Assembly: GCA_944388795.1 (NCBI GenBank)
Contig: CALXKD010000001.1
Coordinates: 80,084 to 131,999, forward strand
Direction: 5' to 3'
Origin: an uncultured Clostridia bacterium
Lineage (GTDB): Bacteria > Bacillota > Clostridia > TANB77 > CAG-508
Length of the DNA: 51,916 nucleotides
The notes under the pieces: generated by a model
Told to the model about the DNA's origin: nothing
Database searches by the model: none
What the model saw: the letters and a program-made list of their open reading frames with translations, nothing else
Made by a program: the position numbers and the translations under genes
Part shown: positions 33,214 through 42,470 of the stretch, in pieces
How positions within the stretch are numbered: the first letter of the stretch is position 1
Layout: each line of letters opens with the position of its first letter

Positions 33214-33250
33214 AAAGGTACAATAATATGATTTTATTGTACTTTTTTTG
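33214..33250 (+). terminator. Terminator after the M15 carboxypeptidase
   Basis: GTACAATAA (33218-33226) pairs with TTATTGTAC (33234-33242), followed by seven T. Confidence 0.92.
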
Positions 33251-33312
33251 TTGTAATCTAATAATTGTTATGATAGAATTTTTTTGAAATAAAAATAGGT
33301 AAGGTGATTTAA

Positions 33313-34471
33313 ATGGAAAAAAATAAAATAGTTTTACCAGATTACGAAAATAGTATTTTAAATCTAATGAATTCTATATTACACTATTATCATGTCGAAA
33401 CAAAATATAAAGGATTAGATGTATTAGATAAAAGATTAGAAAAGGAGTATCAAAATATTGTATTAATTATCTTAGATGGTATGGGAGATACTATATTAAA
33501 CACAACTTCACCAAATGGATTTTTTAAAAGACATCAAGAAAGAAAAATAACTTCTGTATATCCTTCTACAACTACTGCAGCAATGAATATGTATTATTCT
33601 GGAAAACCACCTATCGAAACACGGATGGATAGGCTGGTCTCAATATTTTAAAGAATATGGACGTAGTATAGATGTTTTACCAAACCGTGATTCCTATACA
33701 GGGGAAATATATAAAGATGCTAAAATACAAGTAAAAGACTTAATTAATTATGTATCTATATATGAACAAATAGAGGAAGCCTCAACAGATGTTAAAGCTT
33801 ATGAAATTAATCCTTCTCATTGTATATCAAGAAGTAAACGAAACATTAATGCAGATACAATCGATATTTTATGTGATTCCATAGAGGCAATATGTAAAAA
33901 TACAGACAAAAATTTCATTTTAGCCTATAGTGATAATCCAGATGGCTTGTTACATCAATATGGTTGTGAATCTAATGAAGCTAAAGAATTTGTTTTAGAT
34001 ACAGAAAAGAAAATAGAAAATTTATATAATACATTAATAGATACGAATACTTTATTAATAATTTCAGCCGATCATGGGCATAAAGATATTGAAAAAGTAT
34101 ATGATATTTTAGATATGGAGGATATTGAAGATTGCCTAATATTACCACCTAGTTTAGAATCTAGATGTACTGCTTTTTGGGTTAAAGAAGAAAAGAAAAC
34201 AGAATTTGAACAGATATTTCAAGAAAGATTTGGAGAAGAATTTATACTATATACAAAAGAAGAATTTTTGAGGAAAAATATGTTAGGAATTGGAAATAAG
34301 CATAAAAAGGTAGATGATTTTATAGGAAATTATATTTCCATGTCTATCAGAGGTGCAAGTTTTAAGTTGGGAACTTATATCAGTAAAGACAATAAACCTG
34401 CACTTTGGAAATCTACACATTGTGGTTTATCTCCAGAAGAAATGGAAGTACCGATTATTGTTATAGAATAG
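33313..34471 (+). pseudogene. Alkaline-phosphatase-superfamily phosphodiesterase, frameshifted
   Basis: Two frames together encode one type I phosphodiesterase/nucleotide pyrophosphatase-like protein. The first (33313 to about 33620) gives the metal Asp in IVLIILDGMGD and the nucleophile region YPSTTTAAMN. After GKPPIET it falls into a false tail and stops at 33651, while the next frame continues with GWIGWSQYFKEYGRS and runs to 34471 with SDNPDGLLHQYG (metal Asp/His) and LIISADHGH. The natural link is ETHGWIGW, so two bases (AT) are missing near 33628, or one extra base is present. All catalytic pieces survive, so it is a recent mutation or sequencing error. Confidence 0.88.
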
Positions 34472-34489
34472 AAAAAGAGGTAAAAGAAA

Positions 34490-35071
34490 GTGGAAGAGAT
34501 TGTTTTTGTTACACACAATAAAGGAAAAGCAAAATCAGCAGAACGATATTTTAAGCATATCAAATTTACAACATATGATTTTGAATTAGATGAACCAAGA
34601 AGTGACGATTTAAAAGAAATTGCAACTGCGAAAGTAAAACAGGCATACCAAATTGTCCAAAAACCATGTATTGCCCTTGATACAGGTTTTTATATTGATG
34701 AATTAAATGGATTTCCAAAAGCATTTGTTAATTTTGCTTTAGAAACCATAGGAATTACGGGAATACTAAAATTAATGGAAGGAAAAGAAAATAGAAAATG
34801 TAGGTTTCAAGAATGTTTAGCATTTCATGATGGTAAGGAAATTCGATATTTTTATGGACAGCATGAAGGCGTGTTAACATGTGAAGTAAAAGGAAAAGAC
34901 AGAAAAGAAAAATGGTCTGATTTATGGTATATTTTTCAACCCATATATTTTAATAAGACATTAGCTGAAATGAATGAAGAGGAAAGAGAAGCCAGAAGAA
35001 AAATTGATGGCTCAAAAGAGGCATTACAAGAATTTGCCAATTGGTATGAAGTAAATGATAGGAAGGTTTGA
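34490..35071 (+). CDS. HAM1/RdgB-family non-canonical NTP pyrophosphatase
   Basis: 193 residues. The HAM1 start IVFVTHNKGKAKSAERYF, the middle DDLKEIATAKVKQAY and ALDTGFYIDELNGFPKAFVNF, and CRFQECLAFHDG fit the family, which removes deaminated purine nucleotides (dITP, XTP) from the pool. The usual D-S-G-L motif is D-T-G-F here, so it belongs to a divergent subgroup. The start is GTG 34490 after AAAGAGGT. It is 18 nt downstream of the phosphodiesterase and overlaps the region of the next gene's ribosome binding site. Confidence 0.85.
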   Translation: MEEIVFVTHNKGKAKSAERYFKHIKFTTYDFELDEPRSDDLKEIATAKVKQAYQIVQKPCIALDTGFYIDELNGFPKAFVNFALETIGITGILKLMEGKENRKCRFQECLAFHDGKEIRYFYGQHEGVLTCEVKGKDRKEKWSDLWYIFQPIYFNKTLAEMNEEEREARRKIDGSKEALQEFANWYEVNDRKV

Positions 35072-35076
35072 GGTGT

Positions 35077-35889
35077 ATGTATAAAATTATTTTTATAGAT
35101 ATAGATGGAACATTAAGAAATGATGCAAAAGAAATTAGTAATCGAACAAAAAAGGCAATTCATAGAATGGTTGAAAAGGGGATACAGATTGTCATTTGTT
35201 CAGGAAGACATAGACAGTTTGTAGAAGAGGTTAGTAAAGAAGCACTAGCAAGTAGTTATATTATTTCTTGTAATGGTGGAGAAATTTATGATTATGAAAA
35301 AAAAGAAGTTATATATGAAAACAATTTAAGTAATGAAGAAATTTTAGCATTATATCAAATGGCTGAAAAATATGATGTACAGGTTATCATCAATTCTAGA
35401 GAAAAAAGAGTCATAAAAAAACAATCAGAGGATAAAACAGATATTTTATTAAAAGAACCAATAGAAGAATTTGTGAAGCATAATACAGTAACACAATGTA
35501 TTTTCACGGATGGAAATTTGAATAAAATTCAGAAAATTAAAGAGGAAATTGAAAATAGAAAAGAATTGGAAATTCCAAACTTATCAAAAAGTTTAATGAA
35601 TCCTGTTATACAGCCAGAGAGCTCTTTGTTTTTAGATGTTACATGTAAAGGAACAAGTAAAGGTGTGGCAATTAAAAAGCTGTGTGCATATTTACATATA
35701 GATTTGAAGGATAGTGTGGCAATTGGAGATAGTTATAATGATTTAACTATGTTTGAAACTGTAGGACATGCTGTTGCTATGGGAAATGCACTAGAAGATA
35801 TCAAGAAGACCGTTGATGAAGTAACAGATACGAATAATGAAGATGGTGTAGCGAAATTTCTAGAAAATATAGATAAAGAGGGGATATAA
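35077..35889 (+). CDS. Cof-type HAD hydrolase (HAD-IIB)
   Basis: 270 residues from ATG 35077 (GGAAGG upstream). Motif I FIDIDGTLRND gives the nucleophile Asp and acid/base Asp; motif II IVICSGRH; the IIB cap follows (about 85-190); motif III Lys in GTSKGVAIKKL and motif IV VAIGDSYNDLTMFE close the site. These enzymes dephosphorylate sugar phosphates, nucleotides or cofactors such as FMN and PLP; the substrate cannot be told. Part of the 33-43 kb operon. Confidence 0.94.
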   Translation: MYKIIFIDIDGTLRNDAKEISNRTKKAIHRMVEKGIQIVICSGRHRQFVEEVSKEALASSYIISCNGGEIYDYEKKEVIYENNLSNEEILALYQMAEKYDVQVIINSREKRVIKKQSEDKTDILLKEPIEEFVKHNTVTQCIFTDGNLNKIQKIKEEIENRKELEIPNLSKSLMNPVIQPESSLFLDVTCKGTSKGVAIKKLCAYLHIDLKDSVAIGDSYNDLTMFETVGHAVAMGNALEDIKKTVDEVTDTNNEDGVAKFLENIDKEGI

Positions 35890-35891
35890 GA

Positions 35892-36638
35892 ATGGTAATA
35901 AAATTAAATAAGAAATTAGAAATTGTAAAGAGCAAAAAGGATGTCGATTTACCAAAAGATACATTAGATAAAATAGAAACTTTTTGGAAAAAGCAAGTAG
36001 AAGAAAATTCCCATCTATTTAATGGAGAGGTTTGGAGTGTGACTAAATTTGAAGAACTAAAAGATAGGATTAGAATTACCATTCAAAAAACCAATTATGC
36101 ACATTACTTATATGATGAAAGAATAGGATTAGAGGGAAATTTGGGATGTTACAACTTAAATGGAGGAATTTTATTAGAAACACTTGATAAAAAATATATT
36201 CTTGGAGAAATGGATGTAACGACTTCTTATCCAAAGGGGCTACAAATCAGTGGTGGAAATTTAGATCAAAATGATATAAAAGAAGATGGAACAGTTGATT
36301 TAATTGGAAATATAGCAAGAGAGTTAGAAGAAGAATTGCATTTAGATTTGTTTAATAAATCTATGATTAAATCCTATAAAATGCAATATATGGAGATACC
36401 AGAAGGAAGAAGACATTCTTATGCACCTATGTTAAAGGGAGTTTTGATGATGACAGAAGAGGAAATGAAGCAATATTATGAGAAATATAAAACATATTTG
36501 AAAGAAGCAAACCAAGAAGTGGAATTTGCAAAACTACATTTTATAGACAAAGAAAATGCAGTAGCAAAGCTAGATAGCATGGATAATCCGAAAAGACCAT
36601 ATGTAAGAGATTTATTGTATATAGATAGTAACGAATAA
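35892..36638 (+). CDS. Nudix hydrolase-like protein
   Basis: 248 residues beginning 2 nt after the HAD stop. The Nudix box is recognisable: GGNLDQNDIKEDGTVDLIGN with ARELEEELHLD (R-E-x-x-E-E-x-x-x-x). The N-terminal part (about 1-95) is a separate alpha/beta region with DKIETFWKKQVEENSHLFNGE, known from larger Nudix proteins that act on nucleotide sugars or capped nucleotides. The gap between the two halves of the box is longer than the standard, so it may be a divergent member. Confidence 0.78.
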   Translation: MVIKLNKKLEIVKSKKDVDLPKDTLDKIETFWKKQVEENSHLFNGEVWSVTKFEELKDRIRITIQKTNYAHYLYDERIGLEGNLGCYNLNGGILLETLDKKYILGEMDVTTSYPKGLQISGGNLDQNDIKEDGTVDLIGNIARELEEELHLDLFNKSMIKSYKMQYMEIPEGRRHSYAPMLKGVLMMTEEEMKQYYEKYKTYLKEANQEVEFAKLHFIDKENAVAKLDSMDNPKRPYVRDLLYIDSNE

Positions 36639-36649
36639 GGAGGAAAGAA

Positions 36650-37234
36650 ATGAACATTGGAGTTGACATAGATGGTGTTTTAACAAATGATGATGACTAC
36701 ATTATGGATACAGCTACAAAATATATATTTGAGCATAAATTAGAAAGTTTTGAAGATCCATATAGATATGAATATCGTAAATTTAACTGGACAAGAGAAA
36801 TTTTAGATGATTATAGAAAAGAATATTTTTGGGATTACATAGAAAATGAACCCGCAAGGAAATATGCCAGTGAAATAATAAAGAAATTAAAAGAAGAAGG
36901 AAATCATATTTACATTATTACCTCAAGACATAATACAACGAAAAATACAGAAGAAGGAGAAAAAACGAGAACAATTGTAAGAAAGTGGCTAAAAGATAAT
37001 GACATTCTATATGATGAGCTTTACTTTTCACCAGATAAAACAAGGGAAATAGATGCTTTAAAGATTGATATTATGATAGAAGATAGTCCAGATACCATTC
37101 CAACATTTGTAAAGCACACACATGTATTTTGTTATGATTGTAGATATAATCAGAATTTAAATTTAGAAAATATGACAAGAGTATTTAGTTGGTATGATAT
37201 ATATAGGAAAATACAAAGATTTCAAAGGATGTAA
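36650..37234 (+). CDS. 5'(3')-deoxyribonucleotidase-like HAD phosphatase
   Basis: 194 residues with HAD motif I GVDIDGVLTNDDDY, motif II IYIITSRHN, Lys in SPDKTREIDALK and motif IV IMIEDSPDTIP. The sequence type is that of the NT5C/5'-nucleotidase deoxy family, which dephosphorylates nucleoside monophosphates (phage and bacterial members included). AAGGAGGAAAG precedes the ATG. Second HAD of the operon, from a different subfamily from the Cof-type one. Confidence 0.88.
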   Translation: MNIGVDIDGVLTNDDDYIMDTATKYIFEHKLESFEDPYRYEYRKFNWTREILDDYRKEYFWDYIENEPARKYASEIIKKLKEEGNHIYIITSRHNTTKNTEEGEKTRTIVRKWLKDNDILYDELYFSPDKTREIDALKIDIMIEDSPDTIPTFVKHTHVFCYDCRYNQNLNLENMTRVFSWYDIYRKIQRFQRM

Positions 37235-37261
37235 TGTTATATATGATAAGGAGGAAAAAAT

Positions 37262-37921
37262 TTGAAAATTGCAGTTATAGGAAGATTAGAAAACATCAAA
37301 GAAAATGGACCATTTAGTATACAATATTATATGAGTAATTTTTATAAAGAAATATTTGATAAGTTAAATATATTCCCCATTTTAGTTGTTTCTGAAAATA
37401 ATTTGGATGAGATTAGTGATATGTGTGATGGATTAATCTTGACAGGAAGCGAAAATGATGTCCATCCTAAATATTATAAAGAAAAGCCAATTAAAGAAAA
37501 GAAATATGACAAGTTTGATGAATATGCTTTCGTAAAAAAAGCCACAGACATATTTACAAAAAAGAATAAACCTATATTAGGTATTTGTGCAGGAATTCAA
37601 GAATTGAATGTAATATTTGGTGGTACATTACACCAATCAATTCCGAATCATCAAACGATATGTAATTCTAAGAAGCATAGGATAAAAATAACTCCAAATT
37701 CTTTCTTATATTCCGTATATAATCAAGAATATATAGAAGTGAATACTTATCATTCACAAGCTGTTAAAGATGTGGCAGCGGATTTTACTGTTACAGCTGT
37801 TAGTGATGATGGTGTCATTGAATGTATAGAAAATGGAAATATAATTGGTGTACAATGGCATCCAGAGGAAATGTATGATATACAGTTCTTTGATAAATTT
37901 TTCAAAACATTTATAAAATAA
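37262..37921 (+). CDS. Class I glutamine amidotransferase-like, peptidase C26
   Basis: 219 residues. The nucleophile elbow PILGICAGIQELNVIFGGTL gives Cys109; GVQWHPE gives His200 and Glu202; YHSQAVKD is typical of gamma-glutamyl-gamma-aminobutyrate hydrolases (PuuD-like). It would cleave a gamma-glutamyl amide in the cytosol. The start is TTG at 37262 behind AAGGAGG. No polyamine genes are nearby, so the natural substrate may be another gamma-glutamyl conjugate. Confidence 0.9.
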   Translation: MKIAVIGRLENIKENGPFSIQYYMSNFYKEIFDKLNIFPILVVSENNLDEISDMCDGLILTGSENDVHPKYYKEKPIKEKKYDKFDEYAFVKKATDIFTKKNKPILGICAGIQELNVIFGGTLHQSIPNHQTICNSKKHRIKITPNSFLYSVYNQEYIEVNTYHSQAVKDVAADFTVTAVSDDGVIECIENGNIIGVQWHPEEMYDIQFFDKFFKTFIK

Positions 37922-37937
37922 AAAGGGAAAGAAGAAA

Positions 37938-38654
37938 ATGAAAATCAGATTATTAGGAACAGGTGCTATATATTCTAAGTGTAATTGTGCAAGTGAATTA
38001 ATAGATGATAAGATATTAGTAGATGTGGGAAATGGTGTATTAAAGGAATTAAAAAAGGGGCAATATGATTTTGTAAAATTAGAAATGATTATCATAACAC
38101 ATCTTCATGCAGACCATTATGCAGATTTACCAGCATTATTATTAAATTTAGAAGTAGAAAAGAAATTAAAGCCAATATATATGGTGGGACCAAAAGATTT
38201 AAAAAACAAGTTGATAGAATTATGCCATATATATTATCAAGACTTTTTAGATGAATTTATAAAGGAAAGATTTAAATTTATAGAAATATTACCAGAAACA
38301 AAGTCTGTAGATGTACTGAATAATTATCCTATACTGGTTCAAAAAGTAGATCATTGTCAGATAGAAAGTTATGGTTATATAATTAATCACAAACTAGGTA
38401 TTACAGGAGATACTTGTCTTTGTGAGGAAGTATGTCATATATTTGAGAATAGTGAAGTGGTTATTGCGGATATTTCTATGATAGAAGGAACCGTGTATCA
38501 TATGGGAATAAACGATATAGAAACTATCAGAAAAAAATATAAAAATAAAGTTATAGCCACCCATTTAAGAGATGATACAAGAGAAGAATTAAGAAAAAGA
38601 CATATAGAGGATATTTTGGTAGAAGAGGATGGGGCAGAAATAGTCATTTCGTAA
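37938..38654 (+). CDS. MBL-fold metallohydrolase, RNase Z-like
   Basis: 238 residues of the metallo-beta-lactamase fold. The double-metal motif HLHADHYADLPAL is intact (H-x-H-x-D-H), with ITGDT as the following Asp ligand and ATHLRDD as the C-terminal His. The start MKIRLLGTGAIYSKCN, with glycine-rich beta-1, is that of RNase Z/AttM/phosphonate PhnP-like enzymes. Probably a phosphodiesterase or small-molecule hydrolase. Tight spacing to neighbours. Confidence 0.88.
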   Translation: MKIRLLGTGAIYSKCNCASELIDDKILVDVGNGVLKELKKGQYDFVKLEMIIITHLHADHYADLPALLLNLEVEKKLKPIYMVGPKDLKNKLIELCHIYYQDFLDEFIKERFKFIEILPETKSVDVLNNYPILVQKVDHCQIESYGYIINHKLGITGDTCLCEEVCHIFENSEVVIADISMIEGTVYHMGINDIETIRKKYKNKVIATHLRDDTREELRKRHIEDILVEEDGAEIVIS

Positions 38655-38679
38655 AAATGAAAAATAGGAGAAAGAAAAA

Positions 38680-40449
38680 ATGAAATGTTATATAAAAGAT
38701 TATCCGAGACCACAATTTGTAAGAAAAGATTGGCAAAGTTTAAATGGAGAATGGGATTTTGTATTTGATGACAAAAACGAAGGGAAAATGAAAAAATATT
38801 TTCTAGATTTTCCAAAAGTAAATAAAATATGTGTACCATTTACCTATGAAACAAAACTAAGTGGGATAGAAGATGAAAGTATCCACTACATTGTTTGGTA
38901 TAATAGAAAAATAAAGATATCAAAAGAGCAGTTATATAATCAAAAATTAATTCTTAACTTTGAGGGAAGTGACTATAAAACAAAAGTATGGATTAATGGA
39001 AATTATGTAGGAGAACACATAGGTGGATATTCTAGATTTTCTTTTGATATAGAAAACTATATAACAGAAGGAGATAATGACATTACAGTTAGGGTGGAAG
39101 ATTCTCTATCTAAAAATCAACCTAGGGGAAAACAAAGATATAAAAAAGAAAGTTGGAAATGTTGGTATATACAAAGTACAGGAATATGGAAAACGGTATG
39201 GATAGAGTGTTTATCTAAACAGTATTTAAAAAGTGTTAAAAATATACCTAACATAGATAAAGTACAGTTAGAAGTCGAAACCAATTTGTCAGAAGATGAT
39301 ATTGAACATGAAAATTATTATTTCGAAGCAGAAATATCATTTAAAGGACAAATATTAAATAAACAAAAAAAGAAAATATATAGTCCATATCAAAAGATTG
39401 AAATGCATATAATGGATGAGAAAATAGAGCATAGTATTCAAAAATGGTCGATGAATCATCCTAATTTATATGATATATGTTATAAATTGTATTGTAATAA
39501 TGAAGTAATAGATATAGTTTATTCTTATTTTGGTATAAGAGAGATATCGATAAAAGGAAATCAAATATTTTTGAATGAAAAACAGTTATATTTAAAACTG
39601 ATACTAGATCAAGGCTATTGGAAAGATTCTCATTTAACGCCACCAAATGAAGAGAGTATCATAAAAGATATAGAGGGTGCTTTAGCATTTGGATATAACG
39701 GTATTAGAAAACATCAAAAAATAGAAGATGAAAGATTTTTGTATTGGTGTGATGTGAAAGGTGTATTGGTTTGGAGTGAAATGGCAAATTGTTATGAGTT
39801 TAATGACAATGCCTTACAAAATTTTACTAATGAGTGGATAAATGTAGTTAAACAAAATTATAATCATCCTTCTATTATAACATGGGTTCCTATTAATGAA
39901 TCTTGGGGTGTTCCTGAGGTAAGTGAAGCAAAAAAACAACAGGACTTTATAAATAGTTTATACTATTTAACAAAAGCCATAGATGATACAAGACCAGTTG
40001 TTTCGAATGATGGTTGGGAACATACAATATCAGATATAATTACTATACATGATTATAAACAAGATGATGTATTACTTTATCAAGAATATAATGATGAGAA
40101 TAAGTCTGTATTACAAAATTTAAAGGCATATAATGGTAAACATAAGTTATTTGCTAAGGGATATCAATATGAAGGACAACCAGTCATTATGAGTGAATAT
40201 GGTGGTATAGCAATAAATTCAAATGAGGGCTGGGGATATGGAAAACAAGTAAAAGATGAAAAAGAATTTATAGATAGATTTGTAAAACTTACAAAGGTCA
40301 TTAAAGATATACCATATTTATCTGGATATTGTTATACTCAATTAACAGATGTACAGCAAGAGGTAAATGGACTAATGAATGCAGAAAGAAATTATAAAAT
40401 ACAACCAGATATTATAAATAAGATAAATGAGATGAAAATAAAGAGATAG
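38680..40449 (+). CDS. Glycoside hydrolase family 2 (beta-galactosidase/glucuronidase-like)
   Basis: 589 residues with the GH2 layout: sugar-binding jelly roll (about 1-170, PRPQFVRKDWQSLNGEWDF, LNFEGSDYKTKVWINGNYVGEH), immunoglobulin-like middle, and TIM barrel. The acid/base is Glu in WVPINESWGVPE (about 407) and the nucleophile Glu in IMSEYGGIA (about 507). No signal peptide, so the enzyme works on oligosaccharides or glycosides taken into the cell. It is the only carbohydrate enzyme of the operon. AGGAGAAAG precedes the ATG. Confidence 0.94.
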   Translation: MKCYIKDYPRPQFVRKDWQSLNGEWDFVFDDKNEGKMKKYFLDFPKVNKICVPFTYETKLSGIEDESIHYIVWYNRKIKISKEQLYNQKLILNFEGSDYKTKVWINGNYVGEHIGGYSRFSFDIENYITEGDNDITVRVEDSLSKNQPRGKQRYKKESWKCWYIQSTGIWKTVWIECLSKQYLKSVKNIPNIDKVQLEVETNLSEDDIEHENYYFEAEISFKGQILNKQKKKIYSPYQKIEMHIMDEKIEHSIQKWSMNHPNLYDICYKLYCNNEVIDIVYSYFGIREISIKGNQIFLNEKQLYLKLILDQGYWKDSHLTPPNEESIIKDIEGALAFGYNGIRKHQKIEDERFLYWCDVKGVLVWSEMANCYEFNDNALQNFTNEWINVVKQNYNHPSIITWVPINESWGVPEVSEAKKQQDFINSLYYLTKAIDDTRPVVSNDGWEHTISDIITIHDYKQDDVLLYQEYNDENKSVLQNLKAYNGKHKLFAKGYQYEGQPVIMSEYGGIAINSNEGWGYGKQVKDEKEFIDRFVKLTKVIKDIPYLSGYCYTQLTDVQQEVNGLMNAERNYKIQPDIINKINEMKIKR

Positions 40450-40475
40450 AATTATAAAGAAGGTAAGGATAAAAA

Positions 40476-41000
40476 ATGGATAATAATGGAATTGTAATAA
40501 GTGCTTTTTCAGGGTTAGGAAAAACAACAATAGGAAGAAAATACAAAAATATATGTGATTTAGCCACCTCTCAATATAGATATGATTTTAGTAATGTAAA
40601 AGAAGAGGATTATGAAAAACTAAAGGAAAATAAAGATAATAAAGTCAATAAAAACTGGCCGAATAATTATATAAAGGCTTTAAAAAAAGCAATTAGAGAT
40701 TATGATATTGTTTTAGTGCCGGTCAGTTTAGATGTTAGAAAAATATTAGAAGACAATTCCATAGAATATATTCTTGTTCTTCCTAATAAAAACAAAAAAT
40801 TTCGAGATAGATTAATAAAGACATTTGAAAAAAGAAAAAATAATAAAAAATTAATAGATAATGTTTTAACATATTTTGATAATTGGAGTAGAGATCCAAA
40901 AGATTATATTTGTAAATTAGAAATAATAAATGAAGATGAATATTTGGAGGATTTTTTAATAAGGAAAAAATATGTAAACAAGGGAGAAGAAAATGAGTAA
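40476..41000 (+). CDS. Small P-loop kinase-like protein, 174 aa
   Basis: Residues 9-18 form a phosphate-binding loop (AFSGLGKTT). The rest resembles nucleotide-kinase-like phage or accessory proteins: ATSQYRYDF, NWPNNYIKALKKAIRDYDIVLVPVS and KKFRDRLIKTFEKR. It is probably a small-molecule phosphotransferase, but the acceptor is unknown. It overlaps the next gene by 8 nt, so the two are co-translated. A similar-size kinase occurs at 46944, though the sequences are clearly different. Confidence 0.72.
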   Translation: MDNNGIVISAFSGLGKTTIGRKYKNICDLATSQYRYDFSNVKEEDYEKLKENKDNKVNKNWPNNYIKALKKAIRDYDIVLVPVSLDVRKILEDNSIEYILVLPNKNKKFRDRLIKTFEKRKNNKKLIDNVLTYFDNWSRDPKDYICKLEIINEDEYLEDFLIRKKYVNKGEENE

Positions 41001-41970
41001 TTTAGAAAATAATCTATATACTAAAATTAAATTAAAATTTAATCAAGATGGTAAATTTAAAATATTAATGTTATCTGACATACAAGAAACGATAGACTAT
41101 GATAAAAGAACTTTAGATGCCATGAATAGAATAATAGAATATACAAAACCAGATTTAGTGGTATGGGGAGGAGACAACTGTGATGGAAGAGTATTAAAAA
41201 CAGAGGAAGAATTAAAGGCATATTTAAATATTTTTTCTGAACCTATGGAAAAGAGAAAAATTCCGTGGATGCATGTTTTTGGAAATCATGACCATGACGT
41301 GGAAATAGAGGATATCTATATGACAAAAATATATGAAAGTTATCCATATTGTGTTTCAAAACATACAGAAGATATTTATGGTACTACAAATTATGTTTTA
41401 CCAATTCAATATTCAAATAAAGATGAAATAGCATTTAATATTTGGGCATTAGATACCAATAATTTAATAAGTAGTGCAGATATAGAAACAGATAAAAATA
41501 TGGATATGTTAAAAAAGCCATCAATGTCATCTATATGGGATATTTTGCACTTTGATCAATTAATGTGGTATTGGAACAGCTCTAAAGAAATAGAGGAGTA
41601 CTGTAATAGGAAAATTAATGGAGCGTTATTCATGCATATACCACCATGGGAATTTCAATATATTGTAGACAATCCTGAATACACTAGTGGAAAGGGTAGT
41701 ATGAAAGAAATTATGAAAATAGGCATGTTTAATTCTGGAATATTTTCAACTATCTTACAAAGAAAAGATATAAAATGTATTGGTTGTGGACATAGTCACA
41801 ATGATTGTTTTGATGGGGAATTTTGCGGAATAAAAATGTGCTTAGATGCATGCGCTGGATATAGCCCATATGGTACAGACGAACTAAGAGGTGGAAGAGT
41901 TTTTGAAATTAGTGAGGATAATACAAATTACATAAATACGTATATGGTACATTATAAAGATATAGGATAA
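40993..41970 (+). CDS. Calcineurin-like metallophosphoesterase
   Basis: 325 residues with the full metal-site set: ILMLSDIQE (D-x-H variant with Gln in the His place), VVWGGDNCDG, VFGNHDHD, LFMHIPPWE and CGHSHNDCF. Related proteins include the plant-type purple acid phosphatases 29/PAP28-like, acting on phosphomonoesters or cyclic nucleotides. No signal peptide. It begins inside the upstream kinase-like gene. AAGGGAGAAG is the ribosome binding site. Confidence 0.92.
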   Translation: MSNLENNLYTKIKLKFNQDGKFKILMLSDIQETIDYDKRTLDAMNRIIEYTKPDLVVWGGDNCDGRVLKTEEELKAYLNIFSEPMEKRKIPWMHVFGNHDHDVEIEDIYMTKIYESYPYCVSKHTEDIYGTTNYVLPIQYSNKDEIAFNIWALDTNNLISSADIETDKNMDMLKKPSMSSIWDILHFDQLMWYWNSSKEIEEYCNRKINGALFMHIPPWEFQYIVDNPEYTSGKGSMKEIMKIGMFNSGIFSTILQRKDIKCIGCGHSHNDCFDGEFCGIKMCLDACAGYSPYGTDELRGGRVFEISEDNTNYINTYMVHYKDIG

Positions 41971-42017
41971 TACTTCAAAAAATATAAAATATATATGCAA
42001 ATGGAGAAATGTAAAAA

Positions 42018-42458
42018 ATGGAATATTTAAATATCAAATTAGAAAAAGAAAATAATGATTATTTTAGAGAATGGATTATAGAAGAGTGGAAGCATCACAA
42101 TACAGTTGATTCTATATATCAGCTTAGAATTATAAAGCCTGAAGAATTGACCTTTGAGGAAAATGAAGAATATTTTAAAATTATGGCTGATAATAAAATG
42201 GTTGGGTTTATTGGTATACAAAATTATCCAAAAGAAATCTTTATATATCGCTTATTTCTAAATGAAAAATATAGAAATCAAGGAATTGGAACAATTGTGT
42301 TACAACAAATGATTGATATAGCTAAAAAACAAGATAAAGATATTACATTAGATGTATCAGAGGAAAATAAAGCAAGAGATTTATATGAACGAATGGGATT
42401 TAAGACCCAATATCGAAAAATGGTATTAAAAATAAATGATAATCTATACGAAAATTAG
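42018..42458 (+). CDS. GNAT acetyltransferase
   Basis: 146 residues. The CoA-binding region is FIYRLFLNEKYRNQGIGTIVLQQMIDIAKK (R-N-Q-G-I-G), followed by LDVSEENKARDLYERMGFKTQYRKMVLKI, the typical GNAT end. Acceptor unknown. GGAGAAATG precedes the start. Confidence 0.92.
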   Translation: MEYLNIKLEKENNDYFREWIIEEWKHHNTVDSIYQLRIIKPEELTFEENEEYFKIMADNKMVGFIGIQNYPKEIFIYRLFLNEKYRNQGIGTIVLQQMIDIAKKQDKDITLDVSEENKARDLYERMGFKTQYRKMVLKINDNLYEN

Positions 42459-42470
42459 GAGAAAAAATAC

